Assembly: GCA_947089145.1 (NCBI GenBank)
Contig: CAMUJH010000013.1
Span: 19,929 to 83,928, forward strand
Source: an uncultured Hungatella sp.
GTDB lineage: Bacteria > Bacillota > Clostridia > Lachnospirales > Lachnospiraceae
DNA: 64,000 nucleotides
Direction of reading: 5' to 3'
In this document: positions 25,050-32,806 of the stretch, one piece after another
Layout: every line of letters begins with the position of its first letter
Position numbering within the stretch: the stretch's first letter is position 1
The notes under the pieces: generated by a model
Database searches by the model: none
Seen by the model: only the letters and a program-made list of their open reading frames with translations
What the model was told of the DNA's origin: nothing
Position numbers and translations under genes: made by a program

Positions 25050-25745
25050 ATGCTTGGAATTATTGGCGCCATGAGCGAGGAAGTGGCAAACTTGAAAGAC
25101 TGCATGGAAAATGTGAGTATTTCTGCGGCTGCAGGAATGGATTTCTATCAGGGAACCCTGGGCGGAAAAGACGTGGTGATCGTCAGGTCTGGAATCGGCA
25201 AGGTAAATGCCGCTGTCTGCAGCCAGATATTGGCGGACAGGTATCATGTGACAGGGATCATCAACACGGGAATCGCAGGATCTTTGAGGAATGAGATTAA
25301 TATTGGGGATATTGTGCTTTCAAAGGATGCACTTCAGCATGATATGGACGCAACTGGCTTTGGGTATCCCATAGGGCAGATTCCCCAGATGGATAACTCG
25401 ATATTTCAGGGTGACAGCCGCATGATTGAGACAGCCAGGAAGTGCTGTGCCAGGGTAATCCCGGAAATCGGGGTTCATGTGGGCCGCATTGTCAGCGGGG
25501 ATCAGTTTGTGTCGGATAAGACGAAAAAGGCATGGCTGACAGAAACATTTGACGGATACTGCACAGAGATGGAAGGTGCGGCTATTGCCCAGACAGCTTA
25601 CCTTAACAAGATCCCGTTTTTGATTATCAGAGCTATTTCGGATAAAGCGGATGACAGCGCTATTATGAGCTATGAAGAGTTTGAGGCAAAAGCGATTGAG
25701 CACAGTGTGAAGCTGGTAATGGCCTTGGTTGAGAAACTGGATTAG
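25050..25745 (+). CDS. mtnN: 5'-methylthioadenosine/S-adenosylhomocysteine nucleosidase
   Basis: A 231-residue enzyme that removes adenine from MTA and SAH, feeding methionine salvage and AI-2 production. Visible motifs: GAMSEEVANL at the N-terminus with the acidic catalytic residue, the glycine-rich VRSGIGKVNAA, CTEMEGAAIAQ and the Asp in RAISDKADD. Length fits the family. It is 18 nt after the HAD phosphatase, so probably co-transcribed. Confidence 0.95.
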   Translation: MLGIIGAMSEEVANLKDCMENVSISAAAGMDFYQGTLGGKDVVIVRSGIGKVNAAVCSQILADRYHVTGIINTGIAGSLRNEINIGDIVLSKDALQHDMDATGFGYPIGQIPQMDNSIFQGDSRMIETARKCCARVIPEIGVHVGRIVSGDQFVSDKTKKAWLTETFDGYCTEMEGAAIAQTAYLNKIPFLIIRAISDKADDSAIMSYEEFEAKAIEHSVKLVMALVEKLD

Positions 25746-25871
25746 GTTCATAATCGTTTTAAAGGAGAATTTGACGAACGATTCCAGGCTCCCTGAACTT
25801 CCCAAAATGGAGTGAGACGGTTATAATAAAAGTCGTTGAAAAATCATTTTGTGAAGAAAGGGGAGCTTTTT

Positions 25872-26909
25872 ATGATGCTTGAATTTTTAGAAACCGGAAA
25901 AGCTTTGTATGTGCTGGCAGCCGTATGCGGTCTGGGAATTCTCAGCCGGCTGGTAGCGCGGAACCTGTACAAAAGATTAATGAAAGAAACGGACAACATG
26001 ACACTGACCAAGAACCGTTATCTGAGGGATCTGAAACAGAAGACGGAAAATACTTACCGATTAAATCAGGGAATTCACAACAGCAGAGTATATTTGGAGA
26101 AACAGCTTACCAATTACCGGTTTTTGGGCATGACCTTAAGCGGATGGAGCAGCCTGGGCGGACAGATGACGATTCTCTGCTTTTTGCTGGGAGGCGCGGC
26201 TTCTTTCGGCGCATATTGGTATCGGTGCGACAGCTATTACATAGTGCTTTACAGTTCCATCGGGATCTTAACCGGACTGGTGACAATGGTTGCAGATTAC
26301 TGGGCAAACTTATCAGAGAGAAGGCAGCAGCTTTTAAATGCTTTGCAGGATTATATGGAAAATTCTTTGTTTAACCGTCTTGTAAGGGAGACGGCAGCGG
26401 CGCCTGACGACGGAAGGCGGGAAGGCGGAAAGTCAGCGGGGATTTTGGGAAACCGGGATACCATACGCGCCATGGACAGGAGAAGCCAAAGAGACGGAGG
26501 GGCAAGGGCTTTGGCCCGCCAGGGCGGGAAAGACAGCGGTGAAGAGGACAAGGATTTTAAGGGAAAGGATTTAGAAAGCCTTAGCCAGGAGGAATATGGG
26601 AAGACGGACGGACAAGCCCAGGGAATGCCCGCAGAACGTCTGGGGAAAAACGGAAACCGTTTGGACAGAACCGAAGAAATTGCCGTAAGAAGCCAGAGAA
26701 GATCCGGGCGCGGGGGAAAGAAGCTATCAGAGACAGAAGGTGCAAATCAGGAGGAAAACGGGCGGCGGGATACGGATTATCTGAAAAACAGCCTGGAGCA
26801 GATTGCCGCAAGCAGGGAGCGGAATCAGACGGATGGGGAGTGGATAAAAGATTTATCGCCGGATGAACTGGAGCTGGTGGGCCAGATTTTAAAGCAGTAT
26901 TTAGTTTAA
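25872..26909 (+). CDS. Uncharacterised membrane protein with long charged tail
   Basis: A 345-residue protein not recognised as a named family. An N-terminal hydrophobic segment (about 11-28), a coiled basic stretch with repeated Lys/Asn residues, two more hydrophobic segments (about 95-115 and 120-142), then about 200 residues of very charged, low-complexity sequence (Arg/Asp/Gly/Glu-rich) ending in a short ordered motif (WIKDLSPDELELVGQILKQY). ATG at 25872 follows AAAGGGGAG. The layout resembles T2SF-like or secretion-accessory proteins only in outline. Confidence 0.6.
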   Translation: MMLEFLETGKALYVLAAVCGLGILSRLVARNLYKRLMKETDNMTLTKNRYLRDLKQKTENTYRLNQGIHNSRVYLEKQLTNYRFLGMTLSGWSSLGGQMTILCFLLGGAASFGAYWYRCDSYYIVLYSSIGILTGLVTMVADYWANLSERRQQLLNALQDYMENSLFNRLVRETAAAPDDGRREGGKSAGILGNRDTIRAMDRRSQRDGGARALARQGGKDSGEEDKDFKGKDLESLSQEEYGKTDGQAQGMPAERLGKNGNRLDRTEEIAVRSQRRSGRGGKKLSETEGANQEENGRRDTDYLKNSLEQIAASRERNQTDGEWIKDLSPDELELVGQILKQYLV

Positions 26910-27047
26910 ACAGGTGCGGGAAACAGTACTGTCAGAAAGAACAGGGCAGAACAGCCGTAATAAGCTGGCATCCGCTGAGGGAGAGAGACTATTGAAGAAA
27001 TATTGTAGGGAATTTCTGTAAATTGTATCGCTACGAAAGGTAAATTG

Positions 27048-27056
27048 TGGTATAAT
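27048..27056 (+). promoter_or_regulatory. Extended -10 promoter of pgi
   Basis: TGGTATAAT with no good -35 at normal spacing. About 145 nt of leader follows before the pgi start. Confidence 0.5.
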
Positions 27057-27064
27057 AAAAAAGC

Positions 27065-27190
27065 GTACTGATATGCATATATGTCAGCGTCCGGGCGGCA
27101 CTGCTAATATCTGGGTGGGAAAAGACGGTGCTGTTTTGAGATGCCTCTAAGGAGCAGGGCATAAATGCCGGTATGAATACCAGAAAAGGA
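27065..27190 (+). ncRNA. Structured leader of pgi, family not recognised
   Basis: Between the promoter and the ribosome binding site lie at least four possible hairpins: CTGATAT/ATATGTCAG near 27070-27086; a long-range pairing of CGGCACTG (near 27097) with CGGTGCTG (near 27127) including G-U pairs; and two tandem small hairpins GGCAT-AA-ATGCC and GGTAT-GA-ATACC near 27158-27181. It does not match any riboswitch I recognise. Could be a cis-regulatory RNA or simply a stabilising leader. Confidence 0.35.
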
Positions 27191-27206
27191 AAAGGAGAGG
27201 AATACA

Positions 27207-28556
27207 ATGGGAAGAGAAGTAACGTTTGATTATTCCAAAGCAGCAGGCTTTATTTCAGCAGAGGAAGTAAAAAATATGAAAGCGCCTGTAATGTGCGCAA
27301 AAGAGGTGCTGCTGGCGAAAAGCGGAGCAGGAAATGATTTTCTTGGATGGATTGACCTTCCGGTTGATTATGATAAAGAGGAGTTTGACAGAATCAAGAA
27401 AGCAGCTGCTAAAATTCAGGGCGACTCCGATGTCCTTCTGGTAATCGGAATCGGCGGTTCCTACTTGGGGGCCAGGGCAGCCATTGAATTTTTGACCCAT
27501 AGTTTTTATAATGTTCTGGGTAAGGACGAGCGTAAGACGCCTGAGATTTATTTTGTGGGCAACAGCATCAGCAGTAAATATATAAAAGATCTTCAGGATG
27601 TTTTGAAGGGGAAAGACTTTTCCATCAATATTATTTCCAAGTCCGGCACTACGACAGAGCCAGCCATTGCTTTCCGTGTGTTTAAAGAGATGCTTATTGA
27701 GAAATACGGAAAAGAGGAAGCGAACAAGAGAATCTATGCAACCACGGACAAGGCAAGGGGAGCTCTGAAGAGCCTGGCAACTCAGGAGGGGTATGAAAGC
27801 TTCGTAGTTCCGGACGACGTGGGAGGACGTTTCTCCGTACTGACGGCAGTAGGCCTGCTTCCCATCGCAGTCAGCGGCGTGGACATTGACAAGCTGATGG
27901 AAGGTGCGGCATATGGAAGAAGCAAGGCTCTTGACACGCCTTATGAGGAGAATCCGGCCCTGCTGTATGCGTCTGTCCGCAATATTTTGCTCCGCAAGGG
28001 CAAATCTGTGGAGATCGTGGCAAATTACGAGCCAAGTCTTCATTACGTGTCTGAGTGGTGGAAACAGCTGTACGGCGAAAGTGAGGGCAAGGATCAGAAA
28101 GGCATCTTTCCGGCAGCAGTGGATCTGACTACGGATCTGCACTCTATGGGACAGTTTATTCAGGACGGCGCCAGGATTATGTTTGAAACGGTTCTGGAGA
28201 TAGAGGATTCTTCCGCAGAGGTTGTTTTGAAAGAGGAAGAAGTGGATACTGACGGTATGAATTATCTGGCTGGAAAGACAGTGGATTTTGTTAATAAGAG
28301 CGCTATGAATGGAACGATTCTGGCCCATACGGACGGACAGGTTCCAAATCTTAAAGTGAACATTCCTGCGCAGGATGCATACTGCCTGGGACAGCTGTTC
28401 TACTTCTTTGAGTTTGCATGCGGCATCAGCGGATATCTGCTGGGCGTGAATCCGTTTAACCAGCCGGGAGTGGAAAGCTATAAAAAGAACATGTTTGCGC
28501 TTCTTGGGAAGCCGGGCTATGAGGCAGAGAGGGAAGCGCTGCTTAAGAGACTGTAA
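27207..28556 (+). CDS. pgi: Glucose-6-phosphate isomerase
   Basis: A 449-residue enzyme interconverting glucose-6-P and fructose-6-P. Sugar-phosphate site motifs are [11 protein letters not shown] (about residue 75), [14 protein letters not shown] (about 145) and the downstream [13 protein letters not shown]; the catalytic His region is in [14 protein letters not shown]. Length is that of the short bacterial PGI clade. ATG follows AAGGAGAGG. A long open frame on the opposite strand (27255-28787) is a shadow. Confidence 0.97.
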   Translation: MGREVTFDYSKAAGFISAEEVKNMKAPVMCAKEVLLAKSGAGNDFLGWIDLPVDYDKEEFDRIKKAAAKIQGDSDVLLVIGIGGSYLGARAAIEFLTHSFYNVLGKDERKTPEIYFVGNSISSKYIKDLQDVLKGKDFSINIISKSGTTTEPAIAFRVFKEMLIEKYGKEEANKRIYATTDKARGALKSLATQEGYESFVVPDDVGGRFSVLTAVGLLPIAVSGVDIDKLMEGAAYGRSKALDTPYEENPALLYASVRNILLRKGKSVEIVANYEPSLHYVSEWWKQLYGESEGKDQKGIFPAAVDLTTDLHSMGQFIQDGARIMFETVLEIEDSSAEVVLKEEEVDTDGMNYLAGKTVDFVNKSAMNGTILAHTDGQVPNLKVNIPAQDAYCLGQLFYFFEFACGISGYLLGVNPFNQPGVESYKKNMFALLGKPGYEAEREALLKRL

Positions 28557-28673
28557 GGCATAAGGGCTGAAAAGCCGGCAGATCAGCGGATGGTTTGTCA
28601 GACAGGCTGAATATAGTGGCGGCCGCCGTAAAGTGAAAATTTGATTTTGGCCAAAATAGAAGATAGATAGCGT

Positions 28674-28711
28674 AATCCCCGGATTCTGTTTAACAGGAGC
28701 CGGGGATTTTG
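28674..28711 (+). terminator. Terminator of pgi
   Basis: AATCCCCGG pairs with CCGGGGATT, followed by TTGT; stem of 9 GC-rich pairs. Confidence 0.8.
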
Positions 28712-28786
28712 TCCCTATGTCTTTACAGAATATTTGAATTCCGTTATACTGAAAGCCACAGATCAGTATTGGAAGGAGAAAAGGCA

Positions 28787-29053
28787 ATGTTTCGCATGTG
28801 GGGAAAATTGATGAAAAATAACCGGCTGGTAGATGACACGACTATTTGCATTGGAGATTACAGCCTAAGCCGTACTCAGATGGTATTTCAGGGGTTGGAA
28901 GAAATGTGCTATTACTTTGACTTGGGGAAACCTATTTGGCTGGACTCTAATGTGCGGGATTTTCAGATCCATGCAAAGACACGGTTCAGACAGGATAATT
29001 TTATAGAGCATATTGAATTTGATTTTTTGGAAATTCAGGTGATTGAGGAGTAA
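28787..29053 (+). CDS. Conserved small protein of unknown function
   Basis: An 88-residue acidic protein with the pattern MWGKLMKNNR ... CYYFDLGKPIWLDSN ... KTRFRQDNFIEHIEFDFLE. This looks like a family found in Lachnospiraceae, for which I know no function. The ATG at 28787 follows GGAAGGAGAA; the upstream frame from 28709 overlaps the pgi terminator. A promoter just after it drives the next gene. Confidence 0.65.
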   Translation: MFRMWGKLMKNNRLVDDTTICIGDYSLSRTQMVFQGLEEMCYYFDLGKPIWLDSNVRDFQIHAKTRFRQDNFIEHIEFDFLEIQVIEE

Positions 29054-29082
29054 AGAAAAACGGAAGCTGCCAACACTTGTTA

Positions 29083-29111
29083 TTGTAAACCCGCCTTTCA
29101 GGAGTTATAAT
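29083..29111 (+). promoter_or_regulatory. Promoter of the coiled-coil membrane protein gene
   Basis: TTGTAA at 29083-29088, 17-nt spacer, TATAAT at 29106-29111. Confidence 0.6.
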
Positions 29112-29156
29112 AGCTTTATAGTGCCATATGCACAATGTGCCAAGGAGGAAAGGCGA

Positions 29157-30248
29157 ATGGATCAGCCCATTACTGATTACGGAGCATTTTTAAAAGAGGC
29201 CAGACAGGCAGTGACTGATTTAAACGAGATGCAGCAGAGAGAGTCTGCATTGTCTCAGCAGCTGGGGCAAAGCAGGCGTCAGCTGGAAACAGAGGAAAAG
29301 GCGGTTGCGGATCATATTAGCCAGACCGTAAAGCGGAGAGCGGCGGACATTGCATCTGGCTACGATAAAGAATTAAGCAGAGGGCAGGAGCGGCTGCGCA
29401 AGGCTAAATCGCGCAGGGAGAAGGCTAAAAGCCAGGGGGTAAAAGAGCGGATTGCGGAGGAGACTTCGCCGCTTTGGGAGGAGAACCGGAAGCTGAAACT
29501 GCAGATGAAAACTATATTTCAGCAGAACCGGGTACCGATGTTCTGCAGAAGCAGCTGGTATTATCGGCTGTATTTTCCCAGAAGACTGGCGGAATTCGCT
29601 GCATTTCTGGCTGTTCTTCTCATATGTTTTCTTGTGATTCCCTATGGCAGCTATCTGCTGATTCCGGAGCGCAGGCCGCTGTATTTAGGGATGATTTACT
29701 TTGGATGCATTCTTGTGTTTGGCGGTTTGTATGTGTTCATAGGCAATAAGACAAAAGACAAATATTCGGACACGATTAAAGAGGGGCGGCAGATCCTGAA
29801 TCAGATGTACGCTAATGAGAGGAAGATTAAGCGGATTACCCGGGATATCAGAAGAGATAAGAATGAGGCCATTTATAATCTGCAGAAACATGATGATGAG
29901 ATTGCCCAGATTGAACAGATGATGTCTGAGACGGCGGCTAAGAAAAAAGAGGCGCTGAATACATTTGAAACCGTTACCAGGAACATCATTGCCGATGAAA
30001 TCAGCGCCAATAACAAAGAAAAGATTGATCTGCTGAAAGAAACCTGTGAATTTCAGGAGGGAGAACTGCGGAATTTAAATGAAGAATTAAAGGATAAAAG
30101 CCTTTTTGTCACCAATAGGTTCGGAGCCTATCTGGAAAAGGAGTTTTTGCAGCCCCAGAGGCTTGATGCCTTGTTGGATCTTGTAGAAAACGGAACAGCG
30201 GCCAATTTATCTGAGGCCATGGATCAATATAAAAAACAGCACGCATAA
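29157..30248 (+). CDS. Coiled-coil membrane protein of unknown function
   Basis: A 363-residue protein: an N-terminal coiled coil rich in Gln/Arg/Lys/Glu (about 10-115), two membrane segments (about 140-160 and 175-195), and a second long coiled coil (about 205-330) with an ending rich in Leu and Glu. The ATG has AGGAGGAAAGG upstream. Such two-transmembrane, double-coiled-coil proteins could scaffold or divide at the septum, but no named family was recognised. Confidence 0.6.
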   Translation: MDQPITDYGAFLKEARQAVTDLNEMQQRESALSQQLGQSRRQLETEEKAVADHISQTVKRRAADIASGYDKELSRGQERLRKAKSRREKAKSQGVKERIAEETSPLWEENRKLKLQMKTIFQQNRVPMFCRSSWYYRLYFPRRLAEFAAFLAVLLICFLVIPYGSYLLIPERRPLYLGMIYFGCILVFGGLYVFIGNKTKDKYSDTIKEGRQILNQMYANERKIKRITRDIRRDKNEAIYNLQKHDDEIAQIEQMMSETAAKKKEALNTFETVTRNIIADEISANNKEKIDLLKETCEFQEGELRNLNEELKDKSLFVTNRFGAYLEKEFLQPQRLDALLDLVENGTAANLSEAMDQYKKQHA

Positions 30249-30258
30249 ACAGGACAAA

Positions 30259-30293
30259 CCTGGTCTATAATAGGATTAAGAATAAAGACCAGG
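30259..30293 (+). promoter_or_regulatory. Inverted repeat around a -10 box, overlapping the yyaC ribosome binding site
   Basis: CCTGGTC (30259-30265) and GACCAGG (30287-30293) flank TATAAT at 30266-30271. The right arm covers part of the AGGTGAG Shine-Dalgarno of yyaC. If read through from upstream the hairpin would hide that site; if it is bound as DNA it would cover the -10 box. Confidence 0.4.
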
Positions 30294-30303
30294 TGAGACA
30301 TTG

Positions 30304-30903
30304 ATGAGCATGTGGAAACGAATGGCTCCCTTGAGACAAAGGGAGCTTTATTATTATGACACGAACCGTAACTTTGAAACGGCTGAATTGGCAGCCAGGT
30401 TATATATGATGATTCGGGAGGAACTGGAAAAGGGCAGGAAAGAGAAAGTGCTTCTGCTGTGTATTGGGACAGACCGTTCTACAGGGGACAGTCTGGGGCC
30501 TTTGATCGGATATCTGCTGAAAAACCGGGAACTGAAACATATCAGAGTCCTTGGAACTTTAAACCGCCCGGTTCATGCCATGAATCTGGAGGATACGTTA
30601 AGCATTGTAGAGCAATATTATCAGGATCATCTGGTTATTGCAGTAGACGCATCTGTGGGAATGCATGATCATATTGGCTGCATTACCGTGGGACGGGGAT
30701 CGCTAAAGCCGGGGCTGGGGGTCAGCAAAGAGCTTCGCTCCGTCGGAGATTTGTTTATTACGGGGGTTGTCAGCAGCTGCGGAGACTATGACCCTGTAAT
30801 GCTTCAAAGCATACGACTTAGCGTGGTTATGAGGATGGCGGAGTGCATTAGCGAAAGTGTGTGTATTGTCGAAAAATTATGGGAATCTATGGCCCTGGTT
30901 TGA
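30304..30903 (+). CDS. yyaC: YyaC-family spore protease-like protein
   Basis: A 199-residue protein of the YyaC family, related to the germination protease Gpr. The core reads LLCIGTDRSTGDSLGPLIGY (about 50-70), then GTLNRPVHAMNLEDT and AVDASVGM. YyaC-type proteins occur in endospore formers, so the organism should sporulate. The ATG at 30304 follows AGGTGAGACATTG; the TTG at 30301 is an alternative start. Its own activity in vivo is not established. Confidence 0.88.
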   Translation: MSMWKRMAPLRQRELYYYDTNRNFETAELAARLYMMIREELEKGRKEKVLLLCIGTDRSTGDSLGPLIGYLLKNRELKHIRVLGTLNRPVHAMNLEDTLSIVEQYYQDHLVIAVDASVGMHDHIGCITVGRGSLKPGLGVSKELRSVGDLFITGVVSSCGDYDPVMLQSIRLSVVMRMAECISESVCIVEKLWESMALV

Positions 30904-30923
30904 CAATTTTTGCATAAAAGCCG

Positions 30924-30932
30924 TGCTATGAT
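30924..30932 (+). promoter_or_regulatory. Extended -10 promoter of the LysM protein gene
   Basis: TGCTATGAT, with TTGACA further upstream at 30900 but 21 nt away, which is too long for a normal spacer. Confidence 0.4.
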
Positions 30933-30971
30933 TCATCTTAACGGAAAGAAGAATGATAGCGGGGTGAGCCT

Positions 30972-32246
30972 ATGGGAGAATTATATAATCCATTTCCGAA
31001 GCTGCCGAAAAATATCAGGCAGATAGGAGAAAGAGATCAGTCTGTCCGGTTATACCTGGAAGACTATGTTAACACGTATCTGAAACGGCTTTATCCGCGG
31101 GGCGGACAAGACCTGCGGGTAGGGATATTATTGGGAAATGTAGAGGAGCATGACGGGACGCCGTATTTATTTGTAGACGGAGCCATGGAAATGGAAGAAG
31201 CGACAGAAAGCGGAGAAAAGGTGTCATTTACAGAGGCTGCCTGGAAAAAAGCCTATCAGGGGATGGAGCAGATGTTCCCCAAACGGGTGATCCTGGGATG
31301 GTTTCTGTGCGGTGCGCCGGGAAGCACGTTAAGCCCGCTGAATTACTGGAAGGAACACGGGCAGTATTTTGCCGGGAAAAATCAGCTTATGTATCTCAAC
31401 TCCGGACTGGAGGGAGAAGAAGCTGTGTACATAACCTCGGAGGACGGCTTTTATAAACTGCGGGGCTACAGCATCTACTATGAACGCAATCAGATGATGC
31501 AGGACTATATGATTCTGCGAAAAGACGCCCGGCGCGTGGAATCGGGAACCGGGGATACCGTAATCCGTGATTTCCGCCAGAGAATGGAAGATAATAAAAT
31601 ACAGGCAGTATCAAGGCGGGGGACTATCCGCGTCTTAGGAAGCCTTTGCAGCGCCTTGTCCATTGTAGTGCTGGCAGGAGGCGTGGTAATGTTCAATAAT
31701 TTCGAGAAAATGAGAGAGATGGAATCCGTCATTACGTCCGCCCTTCCTGTAATTTCCAAAGAAAAGGACAACCCTGCCGCCTTGTCAGGGGACCAGCTTT
31801 ATGGAGACGCAAATGTTAACAGCAACGCGGAAGAAGGGGATGAGCTTTTGATAGAAGAGGCCCAGGGAAAAGTTTCACCTTCCGTCGGAACAGAAACCAT
31901 GGCGCCTACCTATCCGGGTGAGCAGCAGGCTGAAGCCGGAAATACCGTTCCTGCAGGACAGGCAGTCCAGGCCGGGCAGACAAAAGAAGAGGCAGAAGCA
32001 GCGACAGACGGACAAAGCGGCATGCCAGAAAGCACTGCCTACGCCGAAGAGACAGCCATACCAGCCGAACCCGCCCAAGCCGGCACCGAAAACCACAAGA
32101 CATATATCGTACAAGACGGGCAGACGCTGTACAGCATATGTTTAGAAGTATATAACAGTTTAAGCAGAGTAGAAGAGATATGCCAATTAAATAATCTAGA
32201 AAGTCAGGACAAAATTATTTCCGGTCAAAAATTGATTCTTCCTTAG
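30972..32246 (+). CDS. LysM-domain membrane protein with an MPN/JAB-like N-terminal domain
   Basis: A 424-residue protein. Residues about 1-185 have the look of an MPN (JAB) fold: VGILLGNVEEHDGTPYLFVD, then VILGWFLCGAPGSTLSPLNY and a downstream YF.gK-LMYL strand. The two His of the JAMM metal site are not present (the GW-H-H site reads GWFLCG), so it should be catalytically dead. One membrane helix lies at about 218-240, then an acidic Pro/Ala/Glu-rich linker, and a LysM peptidoglycan-binding domain at about 377-424 (YIVQDGQTLYSICLEVYN). Layout: cytoplasmic sensor or binding domain, membrane, wall anchor. Confidence 0.75.
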   Translation: MGELYNPFPKLPKNIRQIGERDQSVRLYLEDYVNTYLKRLYPRGGQDLRVGILLGNVEEHDGTPYLFVDGAMEMEEATESGEKVSFTEAAWKKAYQGMEQMFPKRVILGWFLCGAPGSTLSPLNYWKEHGQYFAGKNQLMYLNSGLEGEEAVYITSEDGFYKLRGYSIYYERNQMMQDYMILRKDARRVESGTGDTVIRDFRQRMEDNKIQAVSRRGTIRVLGSLCSALSIVVLAGGVVMFNNFEKMREMESVITSALPVISKEKDNPAALSGDQLYGDANVNSNAEEGDELLIEEAQGKVSPSVGTETMAPTYPGEQQAEAGNTVPAGQAVQAGQTKEEAEAATDGQSGMPESTAYAEETAIPAEPAQAGTENHKTYIVQDGQTLYSICLEVYNSLSRVEEICQLNNLESQDKIISGQKLILP

Positions 32247-32258
32247 GGGGAAGAGATG

Positions 32259-32267
32259 TGGTATAAT
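32259..32267 (+). promoter_or_regulatory. Extended -10 promoter ahead of a hairpin and repeat array
   Basis: TGGTATAAT just after the LysM gene. The hairpin at 32291 starts about 20 nt downstream of the expected start site. Confidence 0.45.
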
Positions 32268-32290
32268 CCACGTAGGCAATGAGCAGTGCG

Positions 32291-32353
32291 AAAAAAGGCA
32301 GGCAAAAAGATGCGTCGTGCTGGCACGTAAGCAGCTTTTTGCCTGCCTTTTTT
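32291..32353. terminator. Long perfect hairpin, bidirectional terminator type
   Basis: AAAAAAGGCAGGCAAAAAG (32291-32309) is the exact complement of 32335-32353 over 19 bp, with an inner CGTGC/GCACG pairing in the loop. It ends the LysM transcript or attenuates the short transcript from 32259. Confidence 0.85.
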
Positions 32354-32379
32354 CATAGGGCGAAGCCCGTGAGCGAGAT

Positions 32380-32796
32380 GGAGCGAAGCGGAATCGAGCG
32401 CACTGCGGAGTCGATGCCGCGATCCCCTGCTTTCAATGCGAAGATGGAGCGAAGCGGAATCGAGCATACCCAAAAGCGAAGATGGAGCGAAGCGGAATCG
32501 AGCATACCCAAAAGCGAAGATGGAGCGAAGCGAAATCGAGCATACCCAAAAGCGAAGATGGAGCGAAGCGAAATCAAGCATACACACCCAAAAGCGGAGA
32601 TGAAGCGAAGCGAAATCGAGCCCATCCAAAAGCGGAGATGAAGCGAAGCGAAATCAAGCCCGCCCCAAAAGCGGAGATGAAGCGAAGCGAAATCAAGCCC
32701 GCCCAAAAGCGGAGATGAAGCGAAGCGAAATCAAGCATACATACCCAAAAGCGAAGATAAAGCCAAGCGAAATCAAGCCCACCCCCCACAACGGAG
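32380..32796. repeat. Tandem repeat array (minisatellite-like), about ten units of 38-42 bp
   Basis: Units start near 32443, 32481, 32519, 32557, 32599, 32637, 32676, 32714 and 32756, with a degenerate first unit from 32379 carrying an insertion. Each has a conserved core reading AAAGCGRAGATGRAGCGAAG followed by CGRAATCRAGC, then a 6-10 nt variable linker. The left units carry GGAATCGAGC and the right ones GAAATCAAGC, a gradient of variants. Units are not a multiple of three, so none of the frames across them is coding. Confidence 0.92.
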
Positions 32797-32806
32797 AACC
32801 AAAGAT

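Noticed and set aside
27255-28787. 510-codon open frame opposite pgi
   Set aside because: It mirrors pgi codon by codon, has no Shine-Dalgarno and no recognisable domain.
32243-32789. Repeat-encoded proteins on both strands (FASLHLRFW-like and MERSGIE-like frames)
   Set aside because: The frame shifts at each 38-nt unit, there is no ribosome binding site, and the reading is a by-product of the tandem repeat.
32380-32796. CRISPR array
   Set aside because: Linkers are only 6-10 nt and similar to each other, so there are no spacers; no cas genes.
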